Below are positions 21,582 to 29,935 of a stretch of 64,000 nt of DNA, piece after piece. Position 1 is the stretch's first letter; every line of letters begins with the position of its first letter. Made by a program: the position numbers and the translations under genes. The DNA lies in NCBI GenBank assembly GCA_022843845.1, contig JALHMW010000016.1, positions 32,376 through 96,375 of the forward strand. Reading direction: 5' to 3'. The notes under the pieces are model-generated. The model worked only from the letters and a program-made list of their open reading frames with translations. It searched no databases and had not been told where the DNA came from. This DNA comes from Archangium sp. GTDB taxonomy: Bacteria; Myxococcota; Myxococcia; Myxococcales; Myxococcaceae.

Positions 21582-22431
21582 CACACTGCCCCAGAGCCCA
21601 CGCAACACCGGTATCGCGGTCGTCGCTGCGGCGGCGTCGTGTTGGGGCACCTGGCCGCTCTTCGTTCGCTACGGCGGTCAGACGGGGCTCGTCGTCGGCT
21701 TTCTCACGATGGCGGTGATGGCGCTGCCGGCGCTCCTGCTCGTGCGCCGGCTCCGCTTCGACGACAAAGGCGCGCTGCTGGCGCTGGTCGTCGTGGGTGT
21801 TGCCGACGCGGCCAACGTCGCCCTCTACTTCTCGGCGCTGGAGCAGGGGCCTGTCGTCGTGGCGGTGTTGACGCACTATCTCGCGCCGCTGTTGGTCGCC
21901 CTCACCGCCCCGCTGCTGCTGAAGGAGCGCCGCTCCCGCCGAGCGCTCTGGGCGCTGCCGATCATCCTCTTCGGCTTGTGGCTCGTGCTGCCGGGCGCAG
22001 ACCAGCCGGGCTCTGCCTGGAACGCGGGGCTGCTTGGGAGTGCCTCCGCGCTGTTCTACGCCGCGCTGGTGCTGGCCAGTCGGCGCGCTGCGGTGTCGTT
22101 CCCTCCCCTCGCGGTGACTTCGTTTCACGCCGTCGTCTCGGCCGCCCTGCTCCTCATCGTCTTTCGGGAGCGCGCCTTGCCGACGCAGCTCGATGGCGGC
22201 GTCGCCCTGCTGATGGTTGGCGCCACCATCAATGGACTGGTCGGAGCCTTCCTCTTCAACTTCGGGCTGCCCCGCATCGGCGCGCAGCTGACCGGCGTGC
22301 TCACCTACCTCGAGCCCGTCGTCGCGGCGGTGCTGGGCGTGCTGGTGCTCCACGAGGCCGCGACCGTATCGAGCGCCGTTGGCCTGTTGGTGATGATCAG
22401 CGCAGGCGCGTGGGTCGCCGTGGAGCGATGA
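21571..22431 (+). CDS. EamA/DMT-family transporter
   Basis: A 286-residue membrane protein with ten predicted helices in two EamA repeats (PF00892). Family features include 'ASCWGTWPLFVRYGG' in helix 1 and 'LTYLEPVVAAVLGVLVLHE' near the end of the second repeat, the best conserved stretch of EamA proteins. Such drug/metabolite transporters export amino acids, metabolites or toxicants; the substrate is unknown. The best start is a TTG at 21571 that overlaps the end of the lipoprotein gene by 11 bp, so the two genes are likely co-transcribed. It converges on the outer-membrane protein gene with no gap. Confidence 0.88.
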   Translation: MGPDTLPQSPRNTGIAVVAAAASCWGTWPLFVRYGGQTGLVVGFLTMAVMALPALLLVRRLRFDDKGALLALVVVGVADAANVALYFSALEQGPVVVAVLTHYLAPLLVALTAPLLLKERRSRRALWALPIILFGLWLVLPGADQPGSAWNAGLLGSASALFYAALVLASRRAAVSFPPLAVTSFHAVVSAALLLIVFRERALPTQLDGGVALLMVGATINGLVGAFLFNFGLPRIGAQLTGVLTYLEPVVAAVLGVLVLHEAATVSSAVGLLVMISAGAWVAVER

Positions 22432-24090
22432 CTACGGCTGCGGTCGCGCGGCCGGGTCGGTTGCAGGCGTCGACTCGCTCGTCGGTGCCACGTCCACCGG
22501 CTGGGTCGCGACCGTCTCGCTCTTCTTCCCCTTGAACTCGTAGCCGATCTCGACGTCGACGACGAAGCCGAGCTGGCTGTCGTAGCGCCGCACCTCGGGG
22601 TTCAGCCGGAACGTCTGGTACGCGCGGCCGTTCACGAAGAGAAACGGGAGGATCTTCAGCCGCGCCCCCGCGTAGAAGACCGTGTCGGGCGTCTGCGGAT
22701 CGATGCGGAAGATGGACGACGCCGTGGTGATGCCACGCTTGTAGTAGCTGCCGAAGATCTGGAAGAAGTCGAGCACCGGCACCTCGAGGTGCGCGATGAG
22801 GTTGGTGTTGGGCAGGTTCGAGACCCCCTCGGCGGCCAGCGTCAGGCCCACCTTCCCGGGGATGCCCCAGCTGGCCTCGACGTAGTACCCGAGCCGCTGG
22901 CCGAGCCCGCGATCCATCACCACCTGCTGCCGCGTGAGCGCGTTCCGCGACGCCTGCCCCGGAGCCTCTTCGCTGGCGAAGATGAAGCGCTCGATCTCGT
23001 AGAAGGTGTCGAAGTAGCTCGGCAGGTACCGGCTGCCCAACACGCGGAACTCGGCCACCACCCGGAACGCGTTGACGAGCTCGGTGCCGACGTTGAAGCG
23101 GCCGAGCAGCCCTGCCGTGAAGCCCCCGTCTCCGCCGATGAGCATCGAGTAGTCGACGTAGGGCTTGAGGTCGACGTTGGCCGTCTTCAGCACCTTCACC
23201 TCGGCGTCGATGCCGATGAGGCCCACGGGGCGCATGGCCGACAGCAGCCGCCCCTGCGCGTCGATCTGCCGCAGCCCCGTCGTCGAGTCGGTCGTCAGCT
23301 GGTACGGCGCTCGCCAGTCGGTCGCGCCGCTGAGGCCCACCGACAGTGTCTTTGCGAGCAGGTTCTCGCTCTTGAGGAACGACAGCGGCTTGATGAAGGC
23401 GATGCCGGCCAGGGTGTTCCACTCGAGCAGATCGTTGGTGAAGAGCTCGAACCCGCCGAAGTCGTTGTAGGCGTCGACCTGCGCCGAGGCGCGCGGGTAG
23501 TCGATGTCGATGTTGGGGGCGTAGCGGCGAACCAGCGCGCCGTGGCCGATGGTCGACGCGTAGCGCTGACCCGCCGAGATGTAGAGCGGGTCTTCCTTGC
23601 GCCCCCACGTCACGTATTTCAGCACGCGGCCGAAGTCGTGAACGCTGTCCCAGTCTTCGGTGCGCAGGCGGCCCAGGCGGCGCGTGAGCAGCGGCGAGCC
23701 CGTCTCGTCGACCGCGAAGTTCACCAGCTCGAGCCGCAGCGGAACGCCGAAGCCCACGCCCAGCTTGCCGTCGAAGAAGCGCAGGTCGACCAACGGCTCG
23801 AGGAGCAGGTAGAAAGCCGTCTCGAAGCGATCGAGGCCTGCCGACAGCCCGATGCGGTTGTTCTTCACCACGAGGCGATCGCTGCCCAGGTAGACCGAGA
23901 GCTCGCCCTTCACGAAGCCCGCCGTCGGCGCCATCGTCTCGCCCACCACCACCGGTTCGATCGCGAGCGGTGCCTCAGCGACGGGCGCGTCAGCCGGGAG
24001 CGCGCTGACCTCGGGCGCGTCCGAGGGTGGACCTTCGACCGCGCCCGCATCGAGCTGCGCAAGCGCCGTCACCACGAGCAGGCTGAGCAT
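22432..24090 (-). CDS. Predicted outer-membrane beta-barrel protein
   Basis: A 552-residue secreted protein. A short signal peptide ('MLSLLVVTALAQLDAG') is followed by an Ala/Pro/Val-rich spacer to about residue 55, then by a long series of amphipathic beta strands ('GELSVYLGSDRLVV', 'FYLLLEPLVDLRFF', 'VGFGVPLRLELVNF', 'AGARLKILPFLFVNGRAYQ'), ending near 'GFVVDVEIGYEF'. Strand length and frequent aromatic girdle residues fit an outer-membrane barrel, but I do not recognise a family. The last 25 residues are a Pro/Thr/Ala tail after the barrel, so it may not use the standard C-terminal signal. No partner gene is obvious. Confidence 0.65.
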   Translation of the reverse strand: MLSLLVVTALAQLDAGAVEGPPSDAPEVSALPADAPVAEAPLAIEPVVVGETMAPTAGFVKGELSVYLGSDRLVVKNNRIGLSAGLDRFETAFYLLLEPLVDLRFFDGKLGVGFGVPLRLELVNFAVDETGSPLLTRRLGRLRTEDWDSVHDFGRVLKYVTWGRKEDPLYISAGQRYASTIGHGALVRRYAPNIDIDYPRASAQVDAYNDFGGFELFTNDLLEWNTLAGIAFIKPLSFLKSENLLAKTLSVGLSGATDWRAPYQLTTDSTTGLRQIDAQGRLLSAMRPVGLIGIDAEVKVLKTANVDLKPYVDYSMLIGGDGGFTAGLLGRFNVGTELVNAFRVVAEFRVLGSRYLPSYFDTFYEIERFIFASEEAPGQASRNALTRQQVVMDRGLGQRLGYYVEASWGIPGKVGLTLAAEGVSNLPNTNLIAHLEVPVLDFFQIFGSYYKRGITTASSIFRIDPQTPDTVFYAGARLKILPFLFVNGRAYQTFRLNPEVRRYDSQLGFVVDVEIGYEFKGKKSETVATQPVDVAPTSESTPATDPAARPQP

Positions 24091-24134
24091 CGTCTTCCCC
24101 CCGGAACGGCCAGAACGTCACTGCCGTCGTCGCC

Positions 24135-24839
24135 TCAGCGCCCGCAGGGGTTCATGGGCTTGAGGAACTTCGCCAGCTCTGACTCGTCGGCGACGGTGCC
24201 GGTGAGCTCGAGCTCGCCAGCGGGCTTCTCAGGCGAAGGGTCTCTCATCGACCACACGCCGACGTGCAGCTGCTCGCCCGGGCAGTCGAAGAGCACCGAG
24301 GCGTTGAGCCCCTCTTCGGCCGTCTGCTGGGTGCCGGTGCCGAACTGCCCACGCGCGGCCACGTAGTAGATCTTGCGGCCATCGACGGTGAGGTTGCCGC
24401 GCTTGATCACGTCACGCGCGTCGATGTTGACGCCGTTGCTCCGCAGATGGCTCGCGTCACCATCTCCGCTGACGAAGAAGGCCTTGGTGCGCTTGTTCTC
24501 GTCGTTGGCCATCACGCGCAGGTACGTGAAGAGGTGGTCGCCGATCTCGAAGCCTCCGTCGGCGAGCGTCGGCGCGTCGGTCAACAGCGCCGTGTCGACC
24601 ATGCCGAGCATGCTCATCGACATCGCGACCGAATAGCCCACCGGGAGTTCGCCCAACATCTTCCGAGCGTTCTCCTCGCGGACTCTGGGGTCGGTGACGC
24701 CAGCGACCATGTCGCTGCCCTTCTTCACCACCACACCGAAGAAGATGGCGACCCCCAGGCAGCTCAGCGCCGCGAAGCCACCACAGCCAAGGAGGACGTA
24801 CAGCCACGGCGAGCGCTGCTTCGGGGCGGCTTGTTCCAT
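24135..24839 (-). CDS. Hypothetical single-pass membrane protein
   Basis: A 234-residue protein of unknown family. A basic N-terminus is followed by one transmembrane helix (about residues 12-38, 'WLYVLLGCGGFAALSCLGVA') and an outside domain with mixed secondary structure, ending 'FLKPMNPCGR'. The ATG at 24839 is preferred because it lies just before the helix. It is on the same strand as the Tad-like cluster but separated by a short gap of 43 bp, so it may be the last cistron of that transcript. Nothing in the sequence indicates catalytic function. Confidence 0.7.
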   Translation of the reverse strand: MEQAAPKQRSPWLYVLLGCGGFAALSCLGVAIFFGVVVKKGSDMVAGVTDPRVREENARKMLGELPVGYSVAMSMSMLGMVDTALLTDAPTLADGGFEIGDHLFTYLRVMANDENKRTKAFFVSGDGDASHLRSNGVNIDARDVIKRGNLTVDGRKIYYVAARGQFGTGTQQTAEEGLNASVLFDCPGEQLHVGVWSMRDPSPEKPAGELELTGTVADESELAKFLKPMNPCGR

Positions 24840-24882
24840 GGGCACCGCATAGCCGAACCGGGTGCCAGCGCAACGACAGCCG

Positions 24883-25104
24883 TCAGACCGCGCCCATGGA
24901 GAGCACGGTGTAGACGCTGCGCAGGTAGATATCGAGCGCATCGAACAGCCGCAGGTACTGCGAGATGCCCATCGCCGTGCCTGCGCCCAGCAGCAGAATC
25001 GCGTGGCTGACGATGCTGTACTCGACCATCGACTGGCCTCGCGTGAGCCGGCGTCGAGTCTGCCGCAGGGACTTCGAGACGGCCTTCTTCGAGCGAGCGG
25101 TCAT
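24883..25104 (-). CDS. Flp-like pilin subunit
   Basis: A 73-residue protein with the Flp/Fap type IVb pilin pattern: a basic leader of about 23 residues ('RQTRRRLTRG'), then 'QSMVEYSIVSHAILLLGAG', where the prepilin peptidase would cut after Gly and leaves Glu at +5 followed by Tyr, the Flp hallmark. A single hydrophobic helix fills most of the mature part. Tad pili are built from such subunits. Its position at the end of a run of TadE/TadG-like genes, and a 4-bp ATGA overlap with the Cys-rich gene upstream, support the call. The leader and tail are longer than in classical Flp1. Confidence 0.78.
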   Translation of the reverse strand: MTARSKKAVSKSLRQTRRRLTRGQSMVEYSIVSHAILLLGAGTAMGISQYLRLFDALDIYLRSVYTVLSMGAV

Positions 25105-25340
25105 GGCGTTTTTCCCTTTTTCGGTTTCGGGCCCGAGCATTCCTGCTGGCACCGTGCCTCGAGGCCTTTGACCACCACGGCACAGCTGGACAGGGCCGCT
25201 GGTTTGTTCGCCGCGTTCTGCCGGCACTGCTTCTCGAACGCCGCTTGCACTGACTGGCACCGGCGGGTGCACTCAGGCCCCCTGTCGCCGTTCGCCAGCG
25301 TCGCGAACATCAATGCACCGGCGATCACCAGACGAGTCAT
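25101..25340 (-). CDS. Small secreted Cys-rich protein
   Basis: A 79-residue protein with a signal peptide ('RLVIAGALMFATLANG') and six Cys in the mature part: 'ECTRRCQ', 'KQCRQ', 'SCAVV' and 'RCQQEC'. The CxxxC pairs at both ends with central single Cys suggest a small helical disulfide-bonded hairpin. The C-terminus is strongly basic ('GPKPKKGKTP'). Both ends overlap neighbouring genes by 4 bp (ATGA), so it is translated as part of the Tad-like operon rather than being a chance reading frame. I do not recognise the family; a role in pilus biogenesis or as a secreted cargo is possible. Confidence 0.7.
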   Translation of the reverse strand: MTRLVIAGALMFATLANGDRGPECTRRCQSVQAAFEKQCRQNAANKPAALSSCAVVVKGLEARCQQECSGPKPKKGKTP

Positions 25341-26221
25341 AGGTCTGTCCTCTCTTGTTCGAGATTGTACATGAGCTTGACCTCGCCGGCCCCCTCGCGA
25401 AACGAGGCCGAGACAGACTGCGAGCGCCCCGCCTTTCGGCCAATGAAGGACCGACTGGTCTCTGATGACATGAGGTCTTCCACGGCCCAACCGTCCTTGC
25501 GCATCAACGTCACGATCTCCTCGACGGTGCCGCTCAGTTCGCCACGCCTCGCGGTGGTGACGATGCTCCGCGTCTTGCCTTCCATCGCCATCTGCACGAC
25601 CTGAGGCGTCCGCGCATCGGCGGGGAGCGCGAGCCCTGGTGGAAGACTCCGTTGCCCATCGAGCAGACGCTGTGGCCTCGAGGCTGAGAGGAGAACGATC
25701 GTCTCGGTCGAGGTGGGCGTGTTCTTGATCACAGACACCATGTGAACGATGCCCTCTGCCAGCCCACCATCATCGGCGCTCTCTTCCTCGAGCCAGGCGA
25801 CGTACCCCATGTCACGACCGAACATGTGGCTGACGATGGGAATGCCAGCATCGAGGTACGCGTGCTCGTAGTGCAACAGGATCTGGTCGGGTTGATCGGT
25901 GGTGGCGAACCACGAGGCCATCAATGGCATTCCCATGACCTGCCCGACATCGGACAACCTCCGGGGCTGAGCGCGCGGGTACGGAGGAATGCCGCGCAAA
26001 GACTGAGGGTGGGCTGCCATCGGGTCGACGCCGTTGCGCGGCGTGCCGCTCATCGGCTCCCCCAACGGAATCAGCCTCTCAGCTCTCGAGTCTGCTTCCA
26101 CGAACATGGCTTCCGTCACATCGTCGCCGGTTGGCCCACTTCCAAGCACGGCCCCCACACCAACGCCCGCCACCGCAGCGACCAGAAGAAGGCCCCCGAT
26201 GCTGAAGGACCGCTTGGTCAC
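25337..26221 (-). CDS. Single-TM protein of the Tad-like operon
   Basis: A 294-residue protein of unknown family. The GTG at 26221 overlaps the stop of the upstream TadE-like gene (GTGA) and gives a short basic N-terminus and one transmembrane helix ('FSIGGLLLVAAVAGVGVG', about residues 6-24). The remainder is extracytoplasmic, with two apparent alpha/beta modules: one containing 'QILLHYEHAYLDAGIPIVSH' and one containing 'GTVEEIVTLMRKDGWAVED'. Both read like the same helix-strand unit, so the protein may hold a duplicated domain. Its stop overlaps the start of the Cys-rich gene. A structural or regulatory role in the pilus-like system is likely but not shown. Confidence 0.72.
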   Translation of the reverse strand: MTKRSFSIGGLLLVAAVAGVGVGAVLGSGPTGDDVTEAMFVEADSRAERLIPLGEPMSGTPRNGVDPMAAHPQSLRGIPPYPRAQPRRLSDVGQVMGMPLMASWFATTDQPDQILLHYEHAYLDAGIPIVSHMFGRDMGYVAWLEEESADDGGLAEGIVHMVSVIKNTPTSTETIVLLSASRPQRLLDGQRSLPPGLALPADARTPQVVQMAMEGKTRSIVTTARRGELSGTVEEIVTLMRKDGWAVEDLMSSETSRSFIGRKAGRSQSVSASFREGAGEVKLMYNLEQERTDL

Positions 26222-27327
26222 GGAGCGAGTCCGAAATAACCATTCTGGCGAGAGCCCTCGGTCGCACGGATTCTGGAGTCTCCCCACTGGGCGGCCCAGT
26301 GCTGCCCAAACTGCTGCTGCGCGCTGTTCGGCTCGAAGGCTGCTGCTGCCGTCGTCAGGTTGTCGCCCGAGCCGTCCTGCATCGAGTTGCCCTGGAGTAG
26401 GTCCTCTCGCTGAATGGCCGTGTTCCAGGCCTCGGCCTTCTGAAGCGCTCCACTCGCAGTACCGTAGGCCGCTCTGATGCGAGCGTAGAGGGGGTTCCGA
26501 AGGTTCGGGCCAGACACCATGTTCGGGTTGATGCGTCCGATGGGGTCCTCACCGCCCGAGAGCCCCAGCGCCCAGGGGTCGACCAACATCGAGTGGTCCG
26601 TCCAGGCGAGGCGCCAGTAGTTCGAACCCGCCGACGAATCTCCATGCTCCTTTGCCTTGCTCCGCTCCCCGTGGGCGTCGTCCTGAGCCTTCGCCTGCCC
26701 GTTACCGACAGCCCAGCGAGAAGCCATCTTCGTCTTTCGGGTCGAGCTCTGACCGAGAGCGTCAGTCCCACCTTGCGCGCCGTCAGCGTTGACGCCGAAG
26801 CCTTTCCCTTTGCGGAACGTCGTCAGGAACTGGTTCGGCAGATAGTAGTTCATGATGCCCAGGCGGCCGCGGCAGTTGACGACGCCCCCCTGACCAAACG
26901 CTGCCACGGCCCTCGTTCCAGCACCGCTCGGCTGCAACTGCTCGTTGACGGTGCACCGAACCTGCCCGCCGTAGCCATTCGGGTCGGTGCCGATCCAGCA
27001 CTCATGGGCCGTCATGGCTTTGTGATGCCTGGAGCCACTCTCGTCACAGTCCCACGGCTGTGAGTACGAGTCATACGCTGCCGAGTGATCGCAATACGTC
27101 AGTCGCGTGAACGAACCGACCCCATGGGGGCTGATCTGACTGCCATAGTCGAGCACGGTGAAATCCCATGAGGCTTGAACGGCAGCCTCCTGGCCGTTCA
27201 ACTTCATGATCAACATGTCTTGTAGAAAGATCATGTACATGATGAGCGGAACGAGAAAAATCATCGAGACCGCGAGTTCGACCGAGGCGGCACCGCGTCG
27301 ATGTTGGCTCTGGCGCTTCATGTTCAC
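26218..27327 (-). CDS. TadE/TadG-family pseudopilin-like protein
   Basis: A 369-residue protein with a TadE-type N-terminus: a basic leader 'RQSQHRRGAASVELAVSMIF' followed by a hydrophobic helix to about residue 40, with Glu at +5 after the Gly cleavage point. The large extracellular part has Cys pairs ('LTYCDHS', 'WDCDES', 'HECWIG', 'VRCTVN', 'VNCRGR') that could form disulfides. TadE-like proteins are minor subunits of Tad systems. The GTG start overlaps the stop of the TadG-like gene, and the stop overlaps the next GTG, so expression is tightly coupled. It is much longer than ordinary TadE (about 150-200 residues). Confidence 0.8.
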   Translation of the reverse strand: MNMKRQSQHRRGAASVELAVSMIFLVPLIMYMIFLQDMLIMKLNGQEAAVQASWDFTVLDYGSQISPHGVGSFTRLTYCDHSAAYDSYSQPWDCDESGSRHHKAMTAHECWIGTDPNGYGGQVRCTVNEQLQPSGAGTRAVAAFGQGGVVNCRGRLGIMNYYLPNQFLTTFRKGKGFGVNADGAQGGTDALGQSSTRKTKMASRWAVGNGQAKAQDDAHGERSKAKEHGDSSAGSNYWRLAWTDHSMLVDPWALGLSGGEDPIGRINPNMVSGPNLRNPLYARIRAAYGTASGALQKAEAWNTAIQREDLLQGNSMQDGSGDNLTTAAAAFEPNSAQQQFGQHWAAQWGDSRIRATEGSRQNGYFGLAP

Positions 27328-28892
27328 CTCACTCCTTCGACTGGGCCCGCGACGTAGGCGTTGGGGTCACCGGCAATGCTCAGCACCTCGCGCAGCTCGT
27401 CACGCTTGAACGGGTGCAGCTTGGCTCGCCAGAAGGGGTCGAAACCGTTCGGAGGCAACGTCCAGTCGGCGCCGAGTTGGTGGAAGTAGGCCTTGGCTTT
27501 GCCGACGGCCACACCGGTGTTCGCGGGCACGAGGGTGATCTTCCGCTGCTCTTGTCCGATGCGAATGTTGATGGTGCCGCTGCCATTCTTTGCCACCTCG
27601 AAGGCCCCCCTTCCGCCGTTCTGGAGCAGACGCAGGTCTTGAGTGACTGCCCCGTAGGCGTTGGGCTGCCCCCAGTCGTTGCGCTCTGAAGGGTTCGTGT
27701 GCGCGTTGAAGCTGATGAACGTGGCTTCATTCGGAATCTGGGCGATCGTCTTGAACTCGGGGTGGTTGTCTCCAACGGCCCCCCTGTGTTCTCCGCCACT
27801 CTGGGACGAAAAGACGCTCGAACCGAGCAGCCACACGCCGACACCGTGTCGCCAGCGGACGAGGGTACCGCCAGCTCCAGTTGCAGAACCCACGTTCTCC
27901 GCCGTCTGGTCGTTCGCGGAGTCCTTGTTGTAGGTGCTGTCACCGACACGAGAGACGAATGCGCCAGTGGGCGCATACGTTGCGGTGTACGATCCCTCGT
28001 TCCCCTGAATTTCCATCATCTTGTCTGGGCTGGAGATGATGAACGGTGCGCCTTTGGCGAACGGTCTCCCTCCCAGCATTCCCCCGAAACCACCGGCCGT
28101 GTTGAATAGACCACGCGCTGCGTTCGCGGTTTCCTGCATCTGCTTCGATCGCTCGCTTGGAGGATGCCTCGCACGCGCAAAGACGAGGGGCTCCGACCCA
28201 CTGCAGGCTCCGATGTCGGCAGGACCATCGAGGGTGCACAAGAAGTTGTTCACGTTCGTCGCGTGAAGGCCGGCGTACTGCGCCTGAGGAGCGGTCTTTC
28301 TGAGCATATCGGTCAAGATCGAGCCATTGTTGATCTGTGCCTGCACCTGACCCACGAAGTCCTTCTCCTGGTCGTAGAGTGACTTCTTGGCGTCGTAGAG
28401 TGCCCTCACCGCGTTGTTGAAATCCTGCTCCTTCGCGGAGAGCTTTCCTTCGTACTCATCTTTGGCACTTTTGTATTTGAAGGAGATGACCCCGGCCTCA
28501 ATCGCGTCCGTGCAGTGAACGACGCAAGGGCCTGTGATGCAGCACTGCGCTGCCTCCATCAATGCGACTTCGCCGAACGCGATGAACCCGCCCTGGAGCA
28601 TGTCGACCTCGTGCGAGGCGACTGTGTTCCAGGCGTGAAGCGACATCTGCGCGACCGTGAGGGCGGCAATGGTGCGGTTGATGACTGCATTCACATTCAT
28701 CGCTCGCGCCTGCAGCACTGCCACGCTGTAGGCCTGAGCATCAGCTGCCTGCTGAATTCGAATGCGCTCATGGGCGGTGTGCGCGACGTTGAAGCCGATG
28801 AGCATCATGAGCGCGAGCATCAACATCGTGACGACGGACAGCACCATCGTCTGGCCACGGGGTCGCGCAGAGAGAGGCATGGTCGTGTTCAT
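27324..28892 (-). CDS. TadG-like Flp pilus-assembly protein
   Basis: A 522-residue protein with the N-terminal module of the putative Flp pilus-assembly TadE/G-like family (PF13400): 'RPRGQTMVLSVVTMLMLALM' then 'NVAHTAHERIRIQQAADAQA', in which a transmembrane helix is followed by the QxAADAAA-type motif. The rest is a large predicted extracytoplasmic region with a helical stretch near 135-200 and a Cys cluster 'AAQCCITGPCVVHC'. There is no VWA domain as found in longer TadG proteins. The ATG at 28892 is chosen since it lies just before the basic leader; a longer start at 28934 is possible. It overlaps the downstream TadE-like gene by 4 bp. Confidence 0.82.
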   Translation of the reverse strand: MNTTMPLSARPRGQTMVLSVVTMLMLALMMLIGFNVAHTAHERIRIQQAADAQAYSVAVLQARAMNVNAVINRTIAALTVAQMSLHAWNTVASHEVDMLQGGFIAFGEVALMEAAQCCITGPCVVHCTDAIEAGVISFKYKSAKDEYEGKLSAKEQDFNNAVRALYDAKKSLYDQEKDFVGQVQAQINNGSILTDMLRKTAPQAQYAGLHATNVNNFLCTLDGPADIGACSGSEPLVFARARHPPSERSKQMQETANAARGLFNTAGGFGGMLGGRPFAKGAPFIISSPDKMMEIQGNEGSYTATYAPTGAFVSRVGDSTYNKDSANDQTAENVGSATGAGGTLVRWRHGVGVWLLGSSVFSSQSGGEHRGAVGDNHPEFKTIAQIPNEATFISFNAHTNPSERNDWGQPNAYGAVTQDLRLLQNGGRGAFEVAKNGSGTINIRIGQEQRKITLVPANTGVAVGKAKAYFHQLGADWTLPPNGFDPFWRAKLHPFKRDELREVLSIAGDPNAYVAGPVEGVR

Positions 28893-28906
28893 GGGTTGGC
28901 TCCGCG

Positions 28907-29776
28907 CTACTGGGTTGCCCAGGGAATCCTGCACTGGGAATCGTTCTTACCTGTGTTGGTACCGGTCCCGCCGCCATTGGGGAGTGCTGCATGCGCTCTC
29001 CCGCTGAAGTTCGACTGCATGCGCATCGCATAGCTGGAGCGGATCGGCATGAGGTACTTCTTCGAATCCGCGAGGCTCATCAGCCGGTTCTTCAGGGTCT
29101 TGGCTTCGGGGTTGTTCGGGTCTTTCTTCCACCCCAACCAGCGTTGCTTCTTGGGTGAGCCCGTCTCCTCACCGACCGCGAGGCGCCAGACCATCCAGTT
29201 CGCGAAGGGAATGTACATTCTGTAGAACACGGTGACCTGGATCTGGAGCTTGCTCGAGTTGAACCCCTGCCAACTCAGGTTTGGCGAGGTACCCACGCCA
29301 GGAGGAGGCGGCGGAGGCGTCCCAGGAGGGGGAGGGTCGTTCGGATCGGGAGGTTCAGGGACTGCTCCAGGCCCCTGACCCATCGCCTGCCGCGCATCAT
29401 CGAAGTCCGCGTTCTGTGCGATTCGACCGCGCTTGGGGTTACAGACGATGACCTCGACGAACGGGATCCCGCCGCCCTGCTGGTTGCCGTTCATGCTGTT
29501 CCACGCGTTGTCGTATGCCGCAGTGCTGTCGGTCCTGTAGGGAGCACCCGCGGTGCTGTCGCGCCCAACCACGGGGAGCAGCACCGCAAGGGCCGCATCC
29601 TCCATGACCTTGACCTCGCCGCGGTTCACCGAGCCCGCGCGGACAGCCTTGTAAGACGCGTACTTCGACATCACGCGCGCGTGGTGCATGAGGCCGAGCT
29701 GAAGCAGCCCGAGGATCAGGAACACGAAGACCGGCATGACGATAGCGGTCTCGACGACGACCTGGCCCCGTCGCAT
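28907..29776 (-). CDS. TadE-like minor pseudopilin
   Basis: A 289-residue TadE-family protein (PF07811). The first residues 'MRRGQVVVETAIVMPVFVFL' match the TadE leader, Gly cut site and Glu+5, followed by a hydrophobic helix and 'HHARVMSKYASYKAVRAGSV', the conserved membrane-proximal part. A Pro-rich stretch (about residues 150-180, 'PPDPNDPPPPGTPPPPPPG') separates it from a C-terminal domain with 'VFYRMYIPFANWMVWRL'. The ATG at 29776 is preferred because it abuts the leader; an ATG at 29854 would add 26 residues. It is the first pilus gene of the minus-strand cluster, 14 bp before the TadG-like gene. Confidence 0.83.
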   Translation of the reverse strand: MRRGQVVVETAIVMPVFVFLILGLLQLGLMHHARVMSKYASYKAVRAGSVNRGEVKVMEDAALAVLLPVVGRDSTAGAPYRTDSTAAYDNAWNSMNGNQQGGGIPFVEVIVCNPKRGRIAQNADFDDARQAMGQGPGAVPEPPDPNDPPPPGTPPPPPPGVGTSPNLSWQGFNSSKLQIQVTVFYRMYIPFANWMVWRLAVGEETGSPKKQRWLGWKKDPNNPEAKTLKNRLMSLADSKKYLMPIRSSYAMRMQSNFSGRAHAALPNGGGTGTNTGKNDSQCRIPWATQ

Positions 29777-29935
29777 GCGGTGATTCCCGCCCCAACTGGA
29801 GGCAGTGGCGAGCGGTGGGGCCACCTGACCGATGAGACCGGTGCGAGGATTCATGAGGACATCATCGGAGCCAGCAGCCCCCCCCGCCATCCGTCAGGTG
29901 GACGCAAAATCACCAAAGAGTGTCGAGGGGTTACG

